Notes: generated by a model not told the origin, from the letters alone. A stretch of 64,000 nt of DNA from Chryseobacterium sp. c4a (GCF_009900745.1 NZ_WXVU01000014.1:62001-126000), one strand, 5' to 3'; counted from the stretch's first letter, positions 1 to 9,501 are shown. Program-made: numbers and translations.

Positions 1-449
1 CTTTCTTTGATTTCAAGGGTAATTTCCCCTGCCTGCAGTTCTTTGCATTTTTTGATATAAGGAACAAGATCAAATTTTCCTTTGCCTTTACTTTTAATGG
101 AGTTAGAATAATAAGCTTCTTCAATCGTATTCGCTGCCACATATTGGTTAAAGGTTCTCTGAAAACTTCCTGTAAAGATGTCACAGACAATCTTATTGAC
201 TAAATGAGGATACTTATTCTTGATGATCTCATAAGCATCACAGAATTCTCCAGGTCTGATTTTGTTGAAAATCGTGGTCTTGGTATTGAATAAAAGATCT
301 CTGATAGAATCTCCGGAATCATATCCTGAAACTAAAAGAATATTATATTGATTCTGATCTTCAGCAGCATCTTTTTCTCTTAATACTTTTTTCAATATGT
401 TCAATGACTCAAGAGAGTAATCTGTTGCAATTAAAATTGTTTTAGCCAT
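1..449 (-). CDS. Universal-stress-protein-like protein (3' end outside window)
   Basis: The gene starts at 449 (MAKTILIATDYS) and runs off the left edge, so about 149 residues are visible. The opening beta strand ending in ATD, followed by a helix, is typical of the Usp/HUP nucleotide-binding fold, but I see no clear G-2xG-9xG(S/T) ATP motif in the visible part. No other domain is recognisable. It lies next to, and on the same strand as, a two-component system, and its upstream region carries periodic direct repeats, so it may be a target of that system. The fold assignment is an inference from the N-terminus only; exact function unknown. Confidence 0.6.
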   Translation of the reverse strand, partial: MAKTILIATDYSLESLNILKKVLREKDAAEDQNQYNILLVSGYDSGDSIRDLLFNTKTTIFNKIRPGEFCDAYEIIKNKYPHLVNKIVCDIFTGSFQRTFNQYVAANTIEEAYYSNSIKSKGKGKFDLVPYIKKCKELQAGEITLEIKE

Positions 450-491
450 GTTCTTTATTATTTTGTATTGTGTTTATCTTTTTCGATGATA

Positions 492-567
492 CAAAACTAG
501 AACGATGAGATTAGAAGTTCTTTGGAACGGAATTAAAATGTCATTAAAGAGATTAAAATGAGATTAG
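492..567 (-). promoter_or_regulatory. Promoter with 11-bp spaced direct repeats upstream of the Usp-like gene
   Basis: On the minus strand a TAGTTTTG sequence (492-499) fits the Bacteroidota -7 box TANNTTTG. Upstream of it, GAGATTA occurs at 507-513, 549-555 and 560-566, with related copies near 530 and 540. The ATTA cores begin at 510, 532, 543, 552 and 563, spaced 22, 11, 9 and 11 bp. Direct repeats in helical phase are what OmpR/PhoB-type response regulators bind, and such a regulator is encoded at 2060-2767. The link is an inference. Confidence 0.5.
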
Positions 568-654
568 AAAATTGTTAAGAGGTATTAATATAAGGAACAA
601 AAAAAGCTTAAAAAAACTTTGAAAAACAACGATAACACATTGAAAACTTAACAA

Positions 655-2055
655 TTAAGCTTCTTTCTGTGTGTTGTAAAAATTAGGAAAACGCATCTGT
701 ACCGTAGTTCCTTGGTTCTCATTTGAAGTAACGATCAGTTCACCATGGTGCATTCTTACGATATTTCTTGCCAAAGGAAGTCCAATTCCATACCCTTCAT
801 AATTATTGGTATTAGAAGCTCTGAAAAACGGATCATAGATTTTGTTCATTTCCTGTTGTGGAATTCCGATCCCGTTATCTTTTACAATGATGTAAACATC
901 TGCATCTGTGGCTCCCAAGGAAACTTTAACCTGTTGGAAATTAGAATACTTGCAGCCATTACTGATAATATTAGCAACAGCGAGATGTAAAAGTTGTTCG
1001 TTCCCTTGTACTTTAAGCTTTTTAGGGTTGTCAGGAAGCATACTGATATCCAGATAGATATTATTTCTGGAATCAATTTTTCTCAAGGTTTCAATAACAT
1101 CCCAAAGCAATTGATCCATTCTTACCTTATCCATTTTCTGGATCTTGCCATCAAACCCGGTTTGGGCGATCATTAATAAGGCTTTAATCTTTCTGTCTAG
1201 TTTTTCAGCTTCATCCAGAATGATTTCAAGGGTTTCTTTATACTCTTCCGGTGTTCTGCTTATAGAAAGAGCAACATCAGCTTCACCCATAATCGAGGTA
1301 AGCGGAGTTCTCAATTCATGGGAAACATTTCCGATCAGATGATTCTGAGTTTCAAAAGACGTTTCAATACGGTTAAGCATTCCGTTGAAGGTGTCTACTA
1401 GTTCATTCAATTCTTTATTATCCGGTTGTGGCTCAAGTCTCAGGTGAAGGTTCTCCGAACTGATCTCTTTTACTTTCCCTGTAATTTTAAGGATAGGTTT
1501 AAAGAGTGTTTTCGAAAGATAAAATGAAAATATCATACTGAAGAACAGCGATAGTACAATACATGTAAGCAGGGTTCTTTTAAGAAAACCAAGGTAATAA
1601 ATTACATAATGGTTTTTGGCTGAAGCAATAGCGATATAATCTTTATCCTCATATCTGAAACTCTGGCCAATGTAATAGAATTCTTTATCATTATAGTTGT
1701 CTTCTCCTTTTTTGAGAACATTTTTAAAGAAATAATCGGGGATATGAACTTCCTGAGAAATTTTCTTGAAATTAGAATCTGTAGGAACTGCAAAAACGTA
1801 GTCTTTTTCCATCGGAAGCTCTTCATCATTCAGATTACTGAGAATATAATTTTCAGGAAGATCCAGATGATCCTTGCTTTTTTCTATCTGAACAATAGTG
1901 GCAGTACGGATTTTTAAAAGCTCATAAAACCTTTGATGAGAAAAATTAACAATTGAAAAGTAAACCAATCCACTGAACAGTAAAATAATGACGGTAAAAA
2001 CCAACATTAAAAGTACCATTGTTTTGGTCTGATTTGTAATCACTTTGTTAAACAT
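655..2055 (-). CDS. Two-component sensor histidine kinase
   Basis: A 466-residue membrane kinase that autophosphorylates and passes phosphate to the response regulator encoded just upstream. Two membrane segments (about 13-35 and 155-180) flank a periplasmic sensor of about 120 residues without a recognised fold. A HAMP linker (about 181-235), the H-box SHELRTPLTS with His246, and an HATPase_c domain with the N-box (ISNGCKYS), DNGIGIP and GYGIGLPLA glycine boxes follow. Only 4 bp separate it from the regulator gene, so they form one operon. The stimulus cannot be read from the sequence. Confidence 0.93.
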   Translation of the reverse strand: MFNKVITNQTKTMVLLMLVFTVIILLFSGLVYFSIVNFSHQRFYELLKIRTATIVQIEKSKDHLDLPENYILSNLNDEELPMEKDYVFAVPTDSNFKKISQEVHIPDYFFKNVLKKGEDNYNDKEFYYIGQSFRYEDKDYIAIASAKNHYVIYYLGFLKRTLLTCIVLSLFFSMIFSFYLSKTLFKPILKITGKVKEISSENLHLRLEPQPDNKELNELVDTFNGMLNRIETSFETQNHLIGNVSHELRTPLTSIMGEADVALSISRTPEEYKETLEIILDEAEKLDRKIKALLMIAQTGFDGKIQKMDKVRMDQLLWDVIETLRKIDSRNNIYLDISMLPDNPKKLKVQGNEQLLHLAVANIISNGCKYSNFQQVKVSLGATDADVYIIVKDNGIGIPQQEMNKIYDPFFRASNTNNYEGYGIGLPLARNIVRMHHGELIVTSNENQGTTVQMRFPNFYNTQKEA

Positions 2056-2059
2056 TCTT

Positions 2060-2767
2060 TTATGCTTTTTTCAGAACATACCCCATTCCTATTACGGTAT
2101 GAATCAATTTATTATCATCCCTGTCATCCAGCTTCTTTCTTAAATAATTTACATAAACATCCACCACATTGGTTCCCAGTTCATAATTTACACCCCAAAC
2201 TGCATCTAAGATCTCTGCTCTGGAAATTACTTTTTCAGGGTTATTAAGGAAGTAAAGCAATAATTTATATTCTGTAGAAGTAAGCGTAATTTCCTCTCCG
2301 GCACGGGTTACTTTTTTCGTATAATCATTTACCGTTAAATCAGAGAATTGGTATACATGCTCGTTATCCGGTTCCGGCTCTGCGATTTCCTGTGGGCCAT
2401 TGTTATGACTTCTTCTCAGCAGAGATTTTACACGGGCAACCAGCTCAATGAATTTAAAAGGTTTTACTAAGTAATCATCACCCCCACTTTCCAGCCCAAG
2501 AACAATATTTTCAGAAGTACCCAAAGCAGTTAAGAACAAAATAGGAACACTCTGATTCGTTTTTCTGATCTCCTTACAAACATCCAACCCATTCATCTCC
2601 GGTAACATAATATCTAAAATCACCAAATCGAAATCATTGGCCTGTACCAACTGCACACCAGTACGCCCGTCAAAAGCCACGGAAATTTCATATCCGTTTT
2701 CCTGAAGCCCCTTTTTGATAAAAGATACTACACTGGTTTCGTCTTCGATGAGAATTATTTTTTTCAT
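2060..2767 (-). CDS. OmpR/PhoB-family response regulator
   Basis: A 235-residue DNA-binding regulator. The receiver domain keeps the acidic pair Glu8-Asp9, the phospho-acceptor Asp52 (in LDIMLPEMNG), Thr80 and Lys102. After an acidic linker (about 120-135) comes a winged-helix Trans_reg_C domain ending in the YLRKKLDD and VIGMGYVLKKA elements. It is the first gene of a two-gene operon with the kinase at 655-2055. The repeats at 507-567 are plausible targets. Confidence 0.94.
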   Translation of the reverse strand: MKKIILIEDETSVVSFIKKGLQENGYEISVAFDGRTGVQLVQANDFDLVILDIMLPEMNGLDVCKEIRKTNQSVPILFLTALGTSENIVLGLESGGDDYLVKPFKFIELVARVKSLLRRSHNNGPQEIAEPEPDNEHVYQFSDLTVNDYTKKVTRAGEEITLTSTEYKLLLYFLNNPEKVISRAEILDAVWGVNYELGTNVVDVYVNYLRKKLDDRDDNKLIHTVIGMGYVLKKA

Positions 2768-3110
2768 AAATGAAATAAGGAGTTTTACAAAAATAGGGAA
2801 TTTTTATTGGGATGGGCAACCCCGAAATATATTGAAAGGAAAAGAGAGATTTAAAGAAAGGAGCCCATGGCAAACGATTTCTGAAACTAGTTTAAATGGA
2901 TTAGATTTTAACGTAAAAGGCGCAAAGAGTTTTTTAATATAACCTATATAGAAAGAACACAAAGACGTTTCACTCAGCTATGATCACGTTCTTAACTGAG
3001 CGAAGTGCCTTTGCGAGCGAAAAATAAAGCGGCACACTTAATCAACTTGCGAACCTCACGTTTCTATTTTTTACACTTCTTATCATTTTACCTTTTCGTG
3101 AATTCCTCTT
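2768..3110. repeat. Intergenic region with a dispersed repeat-like segment
   Basis: This gap of about 400 bp has no credible gene. The stretch at about 2930-3050 (containing ACTCAGCTATGATC and GAGCGAAGTGCCTTTGCGA) resembles segments at about 35580-35750 and, inverted, 32640-32770. It looks like one member of a decayed family of intergenic repeats. No terminal inverted repeats or transposase are present. Confidence 0.4.
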
Positions 3111-3139
3111 TTTGCCATACAACCTATATAGAATAATAC

Positions 3140-3147
3140 TACCTTTG
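3140..3147 (+). promoter_or_regulatory. -7 box of the XRE-cupin regulator gene
   Basis: TACCTTTG matches the Bacteroidota -7 consensus TANNTTTG and lies 19 bp before the ATG at 3166. This argues against translation starting at the upstream in-frame TTG at 3112, which would lie before the transcription start. Confidence 0.5.
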
Positions 3148-3165
3148 CTTTTCATTGACTACAAC

Positions 3166-3735
3166 ATGAATGACTTTTTAATAGGGATCGGAAAGAGATT
3201 AAAGGATATCAGAAAAAAAAACAATCTAACCATTAACGAACTGGCTTTCAGAGCCAATGTAAGTAACGGTCTTGTTTCCCGTATCGAAAATGGAAGAACA
3301 ATTCCTTCGCTTCCTGTTTTATTAGATCTGATTCAATCACTGGATATTGATGCAAGCTTCTTTTTTGAAGGTGTAGAAAAAAAATCCAATGCAAAATTCA
3401 TTTATGTTCCTAAAGAAAGCCAACAGGTTATAGAAAAAGAGGTTGAGGCTGAAGGATTCAAATACATGCACATTTTCAGCAAAAGTCTACATTCTTTAGG
3501 TTTTGAAGCCGTTTTACTTACGCTTGAACCCAATTCTAAAAGGGAAAAAGTAATTACCGATGCCTGGGAATTCAAATATATTCTGAAGGGAGAAGTAAAA
3601 TACATTATTGATAATGAGGAAGTCATCATGAAAGAAGGAGACTCCTTATATTTCAACGGAAAGTTTCCACACGTTCCGGTAAGTATTAGCAACGAAAGCT
3701 GTGTAATGCTTGTTCTTTATTTTTACACCGCATAA
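3166..3735 (+). CDS. XRE-family regulator with C-terminal cupin domain
   Basis: A 189-residue regulator: an HTH_3 domain (about residues 5-62, with the recognition region NVSNGLVSRIENGRTIPSL) followed by a cupin_2 barrel (about 105-187, with GDSLYFNGKFPHVP). In this family the cupin usually binds a small ligand and the HTH controls a neighbouring catabolic operon. The ATG at 3166 is preferred because the -7 box sits at 3140-3147. It is co-oriented with the phosphonate-type operon starting at 4196. The palindrome upstream of that operon recurs before the gene at 10662, making this protein the obvious candidate to bind it (inference). Confidence 0.85.
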   Translation: MNDFLIGIGKRLKDIRKKNNLTINELAFRANVSNGLVSRIENGRTIPSLPVLLDLIQSLDIDASFFFEGVEKKSNAKFIYVPKESQQVIEKEVEAEGFKYMHIFSKSLHSLGFEAVLLTLEPNSKREKVITDAWEFKYILKGEVKYIIDNEEVIMKEGDSLYFNGKFPHVPVSISNESCVMLVLYFYTA

Positions 3736-3888
3736 CTCCTATCTTACACAGAGTTTTTTAGCTACGAATGCACAAATAATTTTATTCTATATGCCCTTTA
3801 GTTTTTAGAGCTATGCATTATTAATTGTAATCAAGTATTTATAGCCAAAAAAATATTTTCTCCGCAGATACATCATTATCTTTCACTA

Positions 3889-3913
3889 AAAAGTTTACTA
3901 TTTGTAAACTTTT
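3889..3913. promoter_or_regulatory. Perfect 10-bp palindrome, candidate operator
   Basis: AAAAGTTTAC (3889-3898) and GTAAACTTTT (3904-3913) are perfect inverted arms around TATTT. The core TTTACTATTTGTAAA (3894-3908) recurs exactly, inverted, at 10580-10594 and with one mismatch at 10621-10635, both before the secreted phosphatase gene. It lies about 290 bp upstream of the receptor ATG. Best read as the binding site of the XRE-cupin protein. Confidence 0.6.
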
Positions 3914-3923
3914 GATTTTCTTA

Positions 3924-3958
3924 TTTTGGATTAAAATGAACGGTATGTTAATCCAAAA
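3924..3958. promoter_or_regulatory. 11-bp inverted repeat with 13-nt loop
   Basis: TTTTGGATTAA (3924-3934) and TTAATCCAAAA (3948-3958) are perfect inverted arms. No T-run follows, so it does not look like a terminator. It sits 10 bp beyond the candidate operator and could be a second protein site or a leader hairpin. The remaining gap up to 4195 is AT-rich with nothing else recognisable. Confidence 0.4.
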
Positions 3959-4195
3959 CTCCTTTTCAGCAGAAAATACCTATTCATAAAACTGGGTCTC
4001 AACAGATTCATAACAGCCTACAAATAAAACATTTATTAAAAATATAGTTTATTTCCTTTTCTTCCTGATAAATGTTTGGAAAGTAAAATTTGGGTAATAA
4101 ACCGACTTGATTTGTTAATCAATACTTAATATAAAATATTTATATATATTAAAATTATTGGCGTGATTTGCATAAAAAATTTAATATATGTAAAA

Positions 4196-7021
4196 ATGAA
4201 AACAAATTTAGAGAAAATACTTACCCTTGCTTCTGTCTGTTTCATCACTTTTGTTTCAGCACAAAAGCAGTTAATTATAGGAACTGTTCTTGACGACAGT
4301 CAGCCGCTTCCCGGTGCCACCGTCAAAATAAAAGGTTCATCCAAAAGTATCACCACCGATGTAGACGGAAAGTTTACCATCAATGATATCAAAGAAGGCG
4401 AATACAGCCTGCAAATCAGCTATATTGGTTATACAACTTCTGATATTACGGTTAATTTAAAATCTGACGAAACAACAGATCTTGGGATCATAAAGCTTTC
4501 TCAACCCAGAAAGAATCTTGACGAAGTAATCGTTACCGGAACTTTAAAAAATACAGAGGCAAGAGCCTTGAATTTGCAGAAAAATGCAATTAACATCACC
4601 AATGTCATCGCTTCTGACGGAATCGGAAAACTTCCGGATAGAAATGCAGCTGAAACCGTACAGCGTGTACAGGGAGTTTCTATTGAAAGAGATCAGGGCG
4701 AGGGAAGATTTGTTTCTCTAAGAGGTCTTCCACCATTCTGGGCATCTACAACGATCAATGGAAACAGACTTCCAACTGCAGAAGAGGAAACAACTTCCAG
4801 AGCAACCGCTTTCGATTTCTTTCCAACAGAACTGATCTCTTATGTGCATGTCAACAAATCTTTTACACCTGATATTGAAGCTGACGGAATTGGGGGTGGA
4901 GTGAATTTCATTACCAAAACTCCTCCTATGAAAACGGAGTTTAAAGCCACATTAGGAAGTGGTTACAATGCCAAAGCGGACAAAGGAGTGTACAATATTG
5001 GTTTATTATATGGCGGAAGAACAAAAGATAAAAAATTCGGGTACTTATTTAATTTTGCCCATTTCATCAGAAACTGGTCAACGGATAATTTTGAAGCAAG
5101 AAGAAGTGGTGATGAAGGGGTTTTCAGAATGGAACTTCGTGATTATAACGGAGTAAGAAAAACAACCGGTATCAATGCTGCGTTTGAATATGTACTTTCT
5201 CCTAAAAATACTTTGTACCTGAAAGGAATGTACGGAACTCTGTCTGATGACGAAACCCATTACAAGCACAGAGTACGATTTGACAAGTTTAGCTCTGCCA
5301 ATAATACAGCAAGAGTAGAACTTCAGAATATCCATAACTTATTGATTACCGAACTTACCTCTGTTTCATTAGGTGGAGTCCATAATTTGAATAAAGGAAA
5401 AATTGATTGGGATTTATCTTATTATGACAACCAGTTTAAATATGGAAATATTCCTGATAAACAGAACAATTCGTATTATGTCATTAAATACACCCAATCC
5501 GGAGTAGGCATCAATCCTGATTATATTTCTGATCGTGGAAACGGGCCAAGAGCTTACTGGAAAGCCGATGGTGGAAAGTTAGATTACAAAAACCCGGATG
5601 CTTTATTTGGCTTCTACAGCAATCCTGATTTTAAAATGGATGCTACCCAGATGAAATTTACCGACCTCGAATTTTACAAGGTTTTTGTAGAAGAAAAAGA
5701 TAAAATTGTAGCAGCTTTCAATCATGAAATTAATGCTTCTGATAACCTAACAATAAAGTATGGTTTTAAATACAGAGATAAGGAACGTAATGCTAAATTC
5801 TCTGATATTTTCTACAACTGGAGCAACGGAACTGCACCTCTGTTATCTGATTATGCACAATATATTACAACTCAGCCAAATGGAAGAAAGTATTTAAGTG
5901 AAATGAATGCTCATATCGGAAATACATTCGGGCCAGTACTTTCTACGGGAGGAATGAATCAGTTCTGGTATGATAATCAGGGAAATTTAAAAATCAATAC
6001 GACTGATTCCGAAGCCTTGGAATACAATAAAGCGTTAGGAAGAAACTTTGATGTTTTTGAAAAACATGCGGATGCTTACGGAATGGCAACTTACAAACTG
6101 AATGATAAGATTACGCTTTTAGGAGGAATCAGATTATCCAATACTAATACAAAGGTAAAAGGATATAACGTGATTGATGATGTACTAACACCGGTTGAAC
6201 ATACTAAAAATTACCTTGCTGTTCTCCCAATGATTCATCTGAAATACGCCTTAAACGATAAGACCAATCTTCGTTTTGCTGCAACAAGAACTTTTTCAAG
6301 ACCCAATTTCGGAGACTTGACACCTGGGGGAACTTATATCGAAGCTGACAATGAGTTTAAAGGAGGAAACCCAGACCTTAATCCAACCTATTCTTTGAAT
6401 TTTGACCTGATGGGAGAATATTACTTCTCGAATGTGGGGATTCTGAGTGGTGGTATTTTCTATAAATCGATTACAGATCCGATCTTCCAGGATTCTTTCA
6501 TCGGAACTTATAATGGAATGAACGGAGTTCAATTCTCTGCTCCTAATAACGGAAGTGCAGCATGGCTGGGCGGTCTTGAATTAGAAATTACCAAGAGATT
6601 TGATTTCCTTCCGGGTTTCCTTAAGTACTTCGGCGCTCAGGTAAACGCAACCTTTATGACTTCTGAAATGGAGAAACCAAGCGGAAGAAAAGTAGCTCTT
6701 CCTTACCAGGCTAAAGAGTTGTACAACTTCCAGCTGTTTTATGAGCAAAAAGGATTCAATGCACGACTTGCCTACAATTATAAAGGTAAATATGCAGTAG
6801 AATATGCGGAAGATGATATTAATGATTCTTACTATGGAAAATACAGCAGCTTAGATTTTGGTGGTTCTTATCAGTTTACCAAAAACATCGGGTTGTATAT
6901 GGACATCAACAACATTCTGAATAAGCCTTTGATCTACCATTTCGGAAAAAATGAAGACCGTCCTGAGCAGGTAGAATATTATGGAGTAAGATGTAACCTG
7001 GGTATAAAACTGAACTTCTAA
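4196..7021 (+). CDS. TonB-dependent receptor (TIGR01782-like), probable organophosphonate uptake
   Basis: A 941-residue outer-membrane receptor. A signal peptide (about 1-22, ending in VSAQ) is followed by a CarboxypepD_reg-like domain (about 24-110), a plug with QRVQGVSIERDQGEGRFVS and a large beta-barrel ending in the terminal aromatic residue of NLGIKLNF. The DQGEGRFVSLRGL motif matches the TIGR01782-type receptor family. I chose the ATG at 4196 because it begins the signal peptide; an in-frame GTG at 4163 would add 11 residues. Nine bases separate it from the transporter gene, so it heads an operon with genes of phosphonate type. Substrate is inferred from context only. Confidence 0.88.
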   Translation: MKTNLEKILTLASVCFITFVSAQKQLIIGTVLDDSQPLPGATVKIKGSSKSITTDVDGKFTINDIKEGEYSLQISYIGYTTSDITVNLKSDETTDLGIIKLSQPRKNLDEVIVTGTLKNTEARALNLQKNAINITNVIASDGIGKLPDRNAAETVQRVQGVSIERDQGEGRFVSLRGLPPFWASTTINGNRLPTAEEETTSRATAFDFFPTELISYVHVNKSFTPDIEADGIGGGVNFITKTPPMKTEFKATLGSGYNAKADKGVYNIGLLYGGRTKDKKFGYLFNFAHFIRNWSTDNFEARRSGDEGVFRMELRDYNGVRKTTGINAAFEYVLSPKNTLYLKGMYGTLSDDETHYKHRVRFDKFSSANNTARVELQNIHNLLITELTSVSLGGVHNLNKGKIDWDLSYYDNQFKYGNIPDKQNNSYYVIKYTQSGVGINPDYISDRGNGPRAYWKADGGKLDYKNPDALFGFYSNPDFKMDATQMKFTDLEFYKVFVEEKDKIVAAFNHEINASDNLTIKYGFKYRDKERNAKFSDIFYNWSNGTAPLLSDYAQYITTQPNGRKYLSEMNAHIGNTFGPVLSTGGMNQFWYDNQGNLKINTTDSEALEYNKALGRNFDVFEKHADAYGMATYKLNDKITLLGGIRLSNTNTKVKGYNVIDDVLTPVEHTKNYLAVLPMIHLKYALNDKTNLRFAATRTFSRPNFGDLTPGGTYIEADNEFKGGNPDLNPTYSLNFDLMGEYYFSNVGILSGGIFYKSITDPIFQDSFIGTYNGMNGVQFSAPNNGSAAWLGGLELEITKRFDFLPGFLKYFGAQVNATFMTSEMEKPSGRKVALPYQAKELYNFQLFYEQKGFNARLAYNYKGKYAVEYAEDDINDSYYGKYSSLDFGGSYQFTKNIGLYMDINNILNKPLIYHFGKNEDRPEQVEYYGVRCNLGIKLNF

Positions 7022-7030
7022 ACCATTACC

Positions 7031-8329
7031 ATGGCCAGAACGATCAATAAAAAAACATTAGTAACACTGAAGGCTGCCTTTGCCGCCTTTGGTGTCTACT
7101 TCTGCATGTACGGTTTCAGGAAACCTTTTACCGTAGCCTCTTTTGAGGGACTCTCCTATTTCGGGGTTGATTATAAGATCCTGATTATCATCGCACAGGC
7201 TGTAGGATATTTTATTTCCAAGTTTATCGGAATTAAATTTATTTCTGAATTAAAACCTGCGAAAAGACTTACTTATCTATTTTCTTTTATTGCCATAGCA
7301 GAGCTTTCTTTATTAGGATTTGCTGTTACCCCTGCTCCTTACAATATTCTTTTTATGTTTTTAAATGGAATTCCACTGGGAATGATCTGGGGAATTGTTT
7401 TTTCTTATATCGAAGGGCGTAAAACCACCGAAATCATCGGGCTTTTTCTTTGTTCAAGCTTTGTGGTTTCTTCAGGATTTACCAAATCGGTAGGAAAATT
7501 TCTGATGGATACTTTTTCTGTTTCAGAATTCTGGATGCCATTTTCGGCAGGGTTGATTTTTATTATTCCTTTGCTTCTTTTTGGGGTTCTTTTAGAAAGA
7601 ATTCCCAAGCCCAATGAAGAAGATGTTATGCTTAAAAGTAAAAGACAGCCACTGAACGGAAGGGAGAGAAAAGCACTTGTTCAGCAGTTCTTTATCCCAA
7701 TTGTCTGCATTATTTTTCTTTATATCTGTTTGACTGTTTTAAGAGATTTCAGGGATAATTTCAACCGTGAGATCTGGGATGGATTACATTTTAGTTTTGA
7801 CAGTTCTATTTTTACCCTTACTGAAATTCCCATTGCGATCATGGTATTATTGATATTAAGCTTCATGGTCAAAGTAAAAAACAATAAAAAAGCCTTTGCC
7901 TACTATCATTACATCCTTTTTGCAGGAATTCTTACGGTGGGACTTTCAACTTATTTATTTCAGCAGGATGCATTATCTCCGTTTTTATGGATGACCATTT
8001 CTGGTTTTGGAATGTATATCTGCTATATTCCGTTCAATGGAATCTACTTTGACAGAATGATCGCCGCCTTTGATATTAAAGGAAATGTAGGCTTCCTGAT
8101 CTATATTGTAGATTCTTTCGGATATCTGGGAAGTGTTTTGATCCTGTTGTATAAAAACTTCGGATCGGCCCAGACTTCATGGCTTACTTTTTATATCAGC
8201 CTGAATTATATTATCACCATCAGTGTTTTAATTCTTTCAATCATTGCTTTTCTGGCTTTCAAAAAAAAGGCAAAGCCTAATTCAAATTCTAATCAATACA
8301 TCAATTTCGATACGTCGAAAATCTTATAA
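7031..8329 (+). CDS. DUF5690-family MFS-like transporter
   Basis: A 432-residue inner-membrane protein with about 12 hydrophobic segments. It fits the DUF5690 family, which belongs to the major facilitator fold. The first segment carries YGFRKPFTVASF and the start of the second half carries VLRDFRDNF. These resemble the places where GlpT/UhpT-type organophosphate antiporters keep their two phosphate-binding arginines (inference from motif position). It sits between the receptor gene (9-bp gap) and the FAD oxidase gene (11-bp gap), so it probably brings the phosphonate across the inner membrane. No PhnCDE-type ABC transporter is present nearby. Confidence 0.8.
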   Translation: MARTINKKTLVTLKAAFAAFGVYFCMYGFRKPFTVASFEGLSYFGVDYKILIIIAQAVGYFISKFIGIKFISELKPAKRLTYLFSFIAIAELSLLGFAVTPAPYNILFMFLNGIPLGMIWGIVFSYIEGRKTTEIIGLFLCSSFVVSSGFTKSVGKFLMDTFSVSEFWMPFSAGLIFIIPLLLFGVLLERIPKPNEEDVMLKSKRQPLNGRERKALVQQFFIPIVCIIFLYICLTVLRDFRDNFNREIWDGLHFSFDSSIFTLTEIPIAIMVLLILSFMVKVKNNKKAFAYYHYILFAGILTVGLSTYLFQQDALSPFLWMTISGFGMYICYIPFNGIYFDRMIAAFDIKGNVGFLIYIVDSFGYLGSVLILLYKNFGSAQTSWLTFYISLNYIITISVLILSIIAFLAFKKKAKPNSNSNQYINFDTSKIL

Positions 8330-8340
8330 ATTATAGTACA

Positions 8341-9495
8341 ATGACAACAAAATTTGATTTACTCGTTGTGGGCGGTGGGATTTTAGGAACATTCCATGCT
8401 TATCATGCTCTGAAGAAAAATCTTAAAGTAGCTTTACTGGAAAGAAATTCTCTGCCTCAAGGTGCCACAGTAAGAAATTTCGGACAGGTAGTTCCTTCAG
8501 GAATGGATCTTAAATGGCAAAACTATGGAAGAGAAAGCCTTACAATATATAATGAACTTCATGCCCAGGCAGATCTTACGATCAGACAAAACGGTTCTGT
8601 TTACATCGCTTCCAATGATGAGGAACTTCAGCTTATTGAAGAGTTGTATGAAATTAACAGAAATAATGACTATGAATCTGTTTTATTATCCAAAAATGAC
8701 TGTATCAAGAAATATGACGGCCTTCGTTCTGATTATTGTAAAGGTGGGTTGTTCTTTCCACAGGAGCTTTCTGTAGATTCTGCAGATATGATTGTAAAGC
8801 TTCACAAGCTTTTACAGGAAAAGATGGGATTACAGATCATTTATAATACTACGGTTGTTGAAACCCATGAAGACGATCAAAAATGTACTGCCATCACTGC
8901 TGATGGAGCGGAGTATACAGCCTCAAAAATCATTATCTGCGGCGGACATGAGTTCAAAACCCTGTACCCTAATGTCTTCAATGAAAGCGATTTGGAAGTA
9001 AGTAAACTTCAGATGCTTCAAACTAAACCTCAGGGCATTTATTCTCTTCAGGGAAATATTCTGACAGGACTTTCCATCAGAAGATATGAATCGTTTAGCG
9101 AATGTGCTTCTTTCCAGAAAATCAAATCGCTAGAAGACCAAAATTCGTTTGAGAAGAAATTTGGGGTTCATATCCTTTTCAAACAGGCATTAGACGGCTC
9201 CATCATTCTTGGAGACTCTCACGAATATGCGGATGCTAAAAATGCAGATGACCTTGGTTTTGATTTAAATATGGAAATTGATGAATTCATGATTCATGAA
9301 GCTAAGAAAATCATTGATCTTCCAACTTATGAAATCCAGAGAAGATGGTTTGGAGTGTATTCTCAGTGCAAAACAAAGGATATTTTTGAACACAGCCCAT
9401 CTCCGAACATTCATATTGTAACAGGTATCGGTGGAAAAGGAATGACAGGAAGCGGTGGCTTCTCTAAATTTAATATAGACAAAATTTACGCATAA
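8341..9495 (+). CDS. TIGR03364-type FAD-dependent oxidoreductase
   Basis: A 384-residue DAO-fold flavoenzyme. The Rossmann motif GGGILG is at 11-16, with LLERN at the end of beta2, and a late glycine-rich FAD segment TGIGGKGMTGSGG lies near the C-terminus. The TIGR03364 clade is known for association with phosphonatase-like HAD hydrolases and is thought to deaminate an aminophosphonate oxidatively, giving an aldehyde for the hydrolase. Exactly that gene follows after 6 bp. It would replace the transaminase PhnW, which is absent here. Family assignment rests on motifs and context; the exact substrate is not known. Confidence 0.84.
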   Translation: MTTKFDLLVVGGGILGTFHAYHALKKNLKVALLERNSLPQGATVRNFGQVVPSGMDLKWQNYGRESLTIYNELHAQADLTIRQNGSVYIASNDEELQLIEELYEINRNNDYESVLLSKNDCIKKYDGLRSDYCKGGLFFPQELSVDSADMIVKLHKLLQEKMGLQIIYNTTVVETHEDDQKCTAITADGAEYTASKIIICGGHEFKTLYPNVFNESDLEVSKLQMLQTKPQGIYSLQGNILTGLSIRRYESFSECASFQKIKSLEDQNSFEKKFGVHILFKQALDGSIILGDSHEYADAKNADDLGFDLNMEIDEFMIHEAKKIIDLPTYEIQRRWFGVYSQCKTKDIFEHSPSPNIHIVTGIGGKGMTGSGGFSKFNIDKIYA

Positions 9496-9501
9496 ATTTC
9501 A

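Noticed and set aside
3112..3165. An upstream TTG start for the XRE-cupin regulator
   Set aside because: The -7 box TACCTTTG at 3140-3147 lies downstream of this TTG, so the ATG at 3166 is the better start.
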